DNA of 64,000 nt. Origin: Qipengyuania proteolytica (GTDB lineage: Bacteria > Pseudomonadota > Alphaproteobacteria > Sphingomonadales > Sphingomonadaceae). Under the pieces are notes generated by a model. It ran no database searches and was not told the origin of the DNA. It was given only the letters and a program-made list of their open reading frames with translations. The DNA lies in contig NZ_JAIGNN010000001.1 of the NCBI RefSeq assembly GCF_019711565.1, positions 1,054,001 to 1,118,000 of the forward strand. Reading direction: 5' to 3'. Shown piece by piece: positions 61,942-64,000 of this stretch. Position numbers and translations under genes: made by a program. Each line of letters begins with the position of its first letter. Position 1 is the first letter of the stretch.

Positions 61942-62703
61942 ATGTCCGAGGAAGTCCTGACCAGCGTCGAGGACGGCATACTGGTCGTCACGATCAACCG
62001 CCCTGAAGCGAAGAACGCCATGACCAAGGCAGCGGCGGAGGGAATCGCCGCGGCGATGGACCGGCTCGATGCGGAAGACGACCTGCGCGTGGGTATCCTG
62101 ACCGGCGCGGGCGGGACATTCTGCTCGGGGATGGATCTCAAGGGCTTCCTGCGTGGCGAAAGCCCGGTAGTCGAGGGACGTGGCTTTGGCGGCGTGGTGC
62201 AGGCGCCGCCGAAGAAGCCGCTGATCGCGGCGGTCGACGGCTATGCGCTCGCGGGCGGCCTTGAACTGATGATCGCCTGCGATCTCGTAGTGGCGAACAG
62301 CGGCGCGAAATTCGGCATTCCCGAAGTGAAGCGCGGCCTCGTCGCGGCGGCAGGCGGCGTGATGATGCTGCCCGACCAGATCCCCGAGCGGATCGCAATG
62401 GAACTCGCGTTGACCGGCGACTTCATCGATGCGGCACGCGCCTATGAGCTCGGCCTGATCAACCGCGTGACCGATGGTTCGGCGCTAGACGGAGCGAAAG
62501 AGCTTGCCGCCAGCATCGTCGCCAACGGCCCGCTTGCCGTCCGCGTGTCCAAGGCGATCGTCAAGGAATCGCGCGGCTGGCCGATGGACGAGCGCTACAA
62601 GCGCCAGAGCGAGCTGATCGGGCCGGTCTTCGTCAGCGAAGACGCCCGCGAAGGCGCCGCTGCCTTCGCCGAAAAGCGCAAGCCGAACTGGAAGGGCAAG
62701 TAA
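61942..62703 (+). CDS. Enoyl-CoA hydratase/isomerase family protein (crotonase)
   Basis: A 253-aa enzyme hydrating trans-2-enoyl-CoA. Crotonase features are INRPEAKNAM, AGGTFCSGMDLKGF (oxyanion hole), GYALAGGLELMIACDLVVA and KFGIPEVKRGLVAAAGG (with the catalytic-type Glu). ATG 61942 has GGAGAGAG before it. The acyl-CoA dehydrogenase follows after 48 bases, and the thiolase is divergent, so three beta-oxidation steps are grouped. Confidence 0.93.
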   Translation: MSEEVLTSVEDGILVVTINRPEAKNAMTKAAAEGIAAAMDRLDAEDDLRVGILTGAGGTFCSGMDLKGFLRGESPVVEGRGFGGVVQAPPKKPLIAAVDGYALAGGLELMIACDLVVANSGAKFGIPEVKRGLVAAAGGVMMLPDQIPERIAMELALTGDFIDAARAYELGLINRVTDGSALDGAKELAASIVANGPLAVRVSKAIVKESRGWPMDERYKRQSELIGPVFVSEDAREGAAAFAEKRKPNWKGK

Positions 62704-62751
62704 GCCCGGCACGATCAGCCAAAGAGTAATTCCCCGGAGAGGACCCCAGAT

Positions 62752-63915
62752 ATGCCCGTCATCGACGTAAAGCCGCCCGAGTTCATGGAAGACGAGGAGA
62801 TCGCCATCTTCGCCGACGCCGTGGGCAAGTTCTACCAGCAGCATGCGCCCGAAAAGCGCGTGCTCAAATGGCGCGAGGACGGCCAGGTCGAGCGTGAATT
62901 CTGGCACGAAGCCGGCCAGGCGGGCCTGCTCGGCACCTCTGTACCGGAAGAATACGGCGGCCACGGCGGCGACTTCCGCCACGAGATGGTGGTGATCGAC
63001 CAGCAGGCGAAGCATGGCGTCGAAGGCTTCGCCGCCAGCCTGCACAACACGGTGATCCTGCCCTATCTCGTGCGCCACGGGACCGAGGAGCAGAAGAAGA
63101 AATACCTGCCCAAACTCGTCACCGGCGAACTCGTCAGCGCGATCGCTATGACCGAACCGGGCGTCGGTTCCGACCTCCAGAGCATCACCACCACGGCGCT
63201 GAAGGACGGCAACGGGTACCGTATCAACGGCGCCAAGACCTACATTTCCAACGGGCAGACCGCCGACTTCATCATCGTCGTCGCCAAGACCGATCCAAAC
63301 GAGCGCGCCAAGGGCATCTCCTTGATGCTGCTCGAGACCGAGGGCGCCGAAGGCTTCCAGCGCGGCAAGAAGCTCGACAAGATCGGCCTCGACGCGGCCG
63401 ACACCTCTGAGTTGTTCTTCGACGACGTCTTCGTTCCGGCAGAGAACGTGCTCGGCGGGGTCGAGGGCAAGGGCTTCTACCAGCTGATGGGCGAGCTGCC
63501 GCAGGAACGCCTGATCATCGCCATGGGCGCGATGACCGGGATCGAGAAGGCGCTCGAGACGACGATGGAATTCGTCAAGAACCGCAAGGCCTTCGGGCAG
63601 ACCATCTGGGACTTCCAGAACACCCAATTCGTGATGGCCGACCTCAAGGCGCGCGGCACCGCGGCGCGCGTGTTCGTGAACGACTGCATCGCCAAGCACC
63701 TCAAGGGCGAACTCGACGTGGCGACCGCCTGCATGGCCAAGTACTGGGTCACCGAACTGCAGGGCGAGGTGGTCGACAAGTGCCTCCAGTTCCACGGCGG
63801 CGCCGGTTTCATCAACGACTACCCGATCGCGCGCATGTATCGCGACAGCCGCATTACGCGCATCTTCGGCGGCTCGAACGAAGTCATGAAGATGGTCATC
63901 GCCCGCTCCATGTGA
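62752..63915 (+). CDS. Acyl-CoA dehydrogenase, long-chain (LCAD)-like
   Basis: A 387-aa FAD enzyme. The middle domain has SAIAMTEPGVGSDLQSITT and GAKTYISNG; the C-terminal domain has QFHGGAGFINDYPIARMYRD and IFGGSNEVMK. The canonical C-terminal Glu is Gly here, as in mammalian LCAD, and the base should be Glu252 in ELPQERL, the LCAD/IVD position. ATG 62752 has GGAGAGG before it. It completes a dehydrogenase-hydratase-thiolase set for saturated acyl-CoA. The last 85 bases of the window hold no gene. Confidence 0.95.
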   Translation: MPVIDVKPPEFMEDEEIAIFADAVGKFYQQHAPEKRVLKWREDGQVEREFWHEAGQAGLLGTSVPEEYGGHGGDFRHEMVVIDQQAKHGVEGFAASLHNTVILPYLVRHGTEEQKKKYLPKLVTGELVSAIAMTEPGVGSDLQSITTTALKDGNGYRINGAKTYISNGQTADFIIVVAKTDPNERAKGISLMLLETEGAEGFQRGKKLDKIGLDAADTSELFFDDVFVPAENVLGGVEGKGFYQLMGELPQERLIIAMGAMTGIEKALETTMEFVKNRKAFGQTIWDFQNTQFVMADLKARGTAARVFVNDCIAKHLKGELDVATACMAKYWVTELQGEVVDKCLQFHGGAGFINDYPIARMYRDSRITRIFGGSNEVMKMVIARSM

Positions 63916-64000
63916 CAATTGAACGGGGGATAGCGCCGCGGAGTGCTTTCCCCCGCTGACCTGCCACCCGTAGTCCTGTGCCCGGAGATTCGCCGGGGAG

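Noticed and set aside
1-64000. CRISPR arrays, insertion sequences, prophage genes, rRNA
   Set aside because: No regular repeat-spacer pattern, transposase, phage structural gene or rRNA sequence was recognised anywhere in the window.

Overview
The window looks like chromosomal DNA of an alphaproteobacterium, most likely order Sphingomonadales (an Erythrobacteraceae or Sphingomonadaceae type). The grounds are high GC, a gcrA cell-cycle gene, several TonB-dependent receptors, and sugar genes paired with tryptophan-halogenase homologues. This placement comes from gene content only. Most operons are packed tightly, with ATGA, GTGA or TGATG stop/start overlaps.

Layout. 1-0.8 kb: the tail of a secreted metzincin-like protein. 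1.0-12.3 kb: a translation and RNA-metabolism cluster, rimP-nusA-ylxR-infB-thioesterase-rbfA-tdk-M50 protease-truB-rpsO, then pnp. 12.4-15.7 kb: single genes (a spermidine-synthase-like protein, DUF1993, gcrA, an ABC-2 permease, hspQ). 15.9 kb: tRNA-Ser(CGA). 16-22.5 kb: an accessory block with a gene-free, partly AT-rich stretch, a small YD/poly-proline/cadherin-like secreted protein, a 1420-aa Sec-exported RHS/YD-repeat protein with its own C-terminal tip, and an AT-rich four-helix membrane protein that could be its immunity partner. 22.6-30.7 kb: an acyl-CoA dehydrogenase, a TIR-TPR membrane protein, a small lipoprotein, and two tandem secreted proteases joining Cys-rich Sel1-like repeats to a trypsin domain. 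30.8-39.3 kb: a TonB receptor, then an overlapping trio of serine beta-lactamase-like hydrolase, metallophosphoesterase and GMC oxidoreductase/alpha-beta hydrolase fusion. 39.3-43.7 kb: a TetR/class III CoA-transferase/thiolase-like operon and an aldo/keto reductase.

43.7-60.2 kb: an alpha-glucan (maltodextrin or starch) utilisation locus. The minus-strand arm reads TonB receptor, halogenase 2, lipoprotein GH13, cytoplasmic GH13, GH97, halogenase 1. The plus-strand arm reads LacI regulator, MFS sugar carrier, secreted GH13. A DUF6445 oxygenase-like gene lies between them. The model is outer-membrane uptake of oligosaccharides, periplasmic and surface hydrolysis, import by the MFS carrier, and cytoplasmic conversion to glucose under LacI control. 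Two similar 12-bp sites in front of the receptor and the carrier are candidate LacI operators. The role of the halogenases is unknown. 60.3-64 kb: a DUF2061 protein and a divergent fatty-acid degradation pair (thiolase against enoyl-CoA hydratase plus LCAD-like dehydrogenase) around a perfect 7-4-7 inverted repeat.

The best candidates for something undescribed are the Sec-exported RHS locus with its small YD partner and membrane protein, the two halogenases translationally coupled to glycosidases, the GMC/hydrolase fusion operon, and the tandem Sel1-trypsin proteases. I saw no CRISPR array, insertion sequence, rRNA or prophage.
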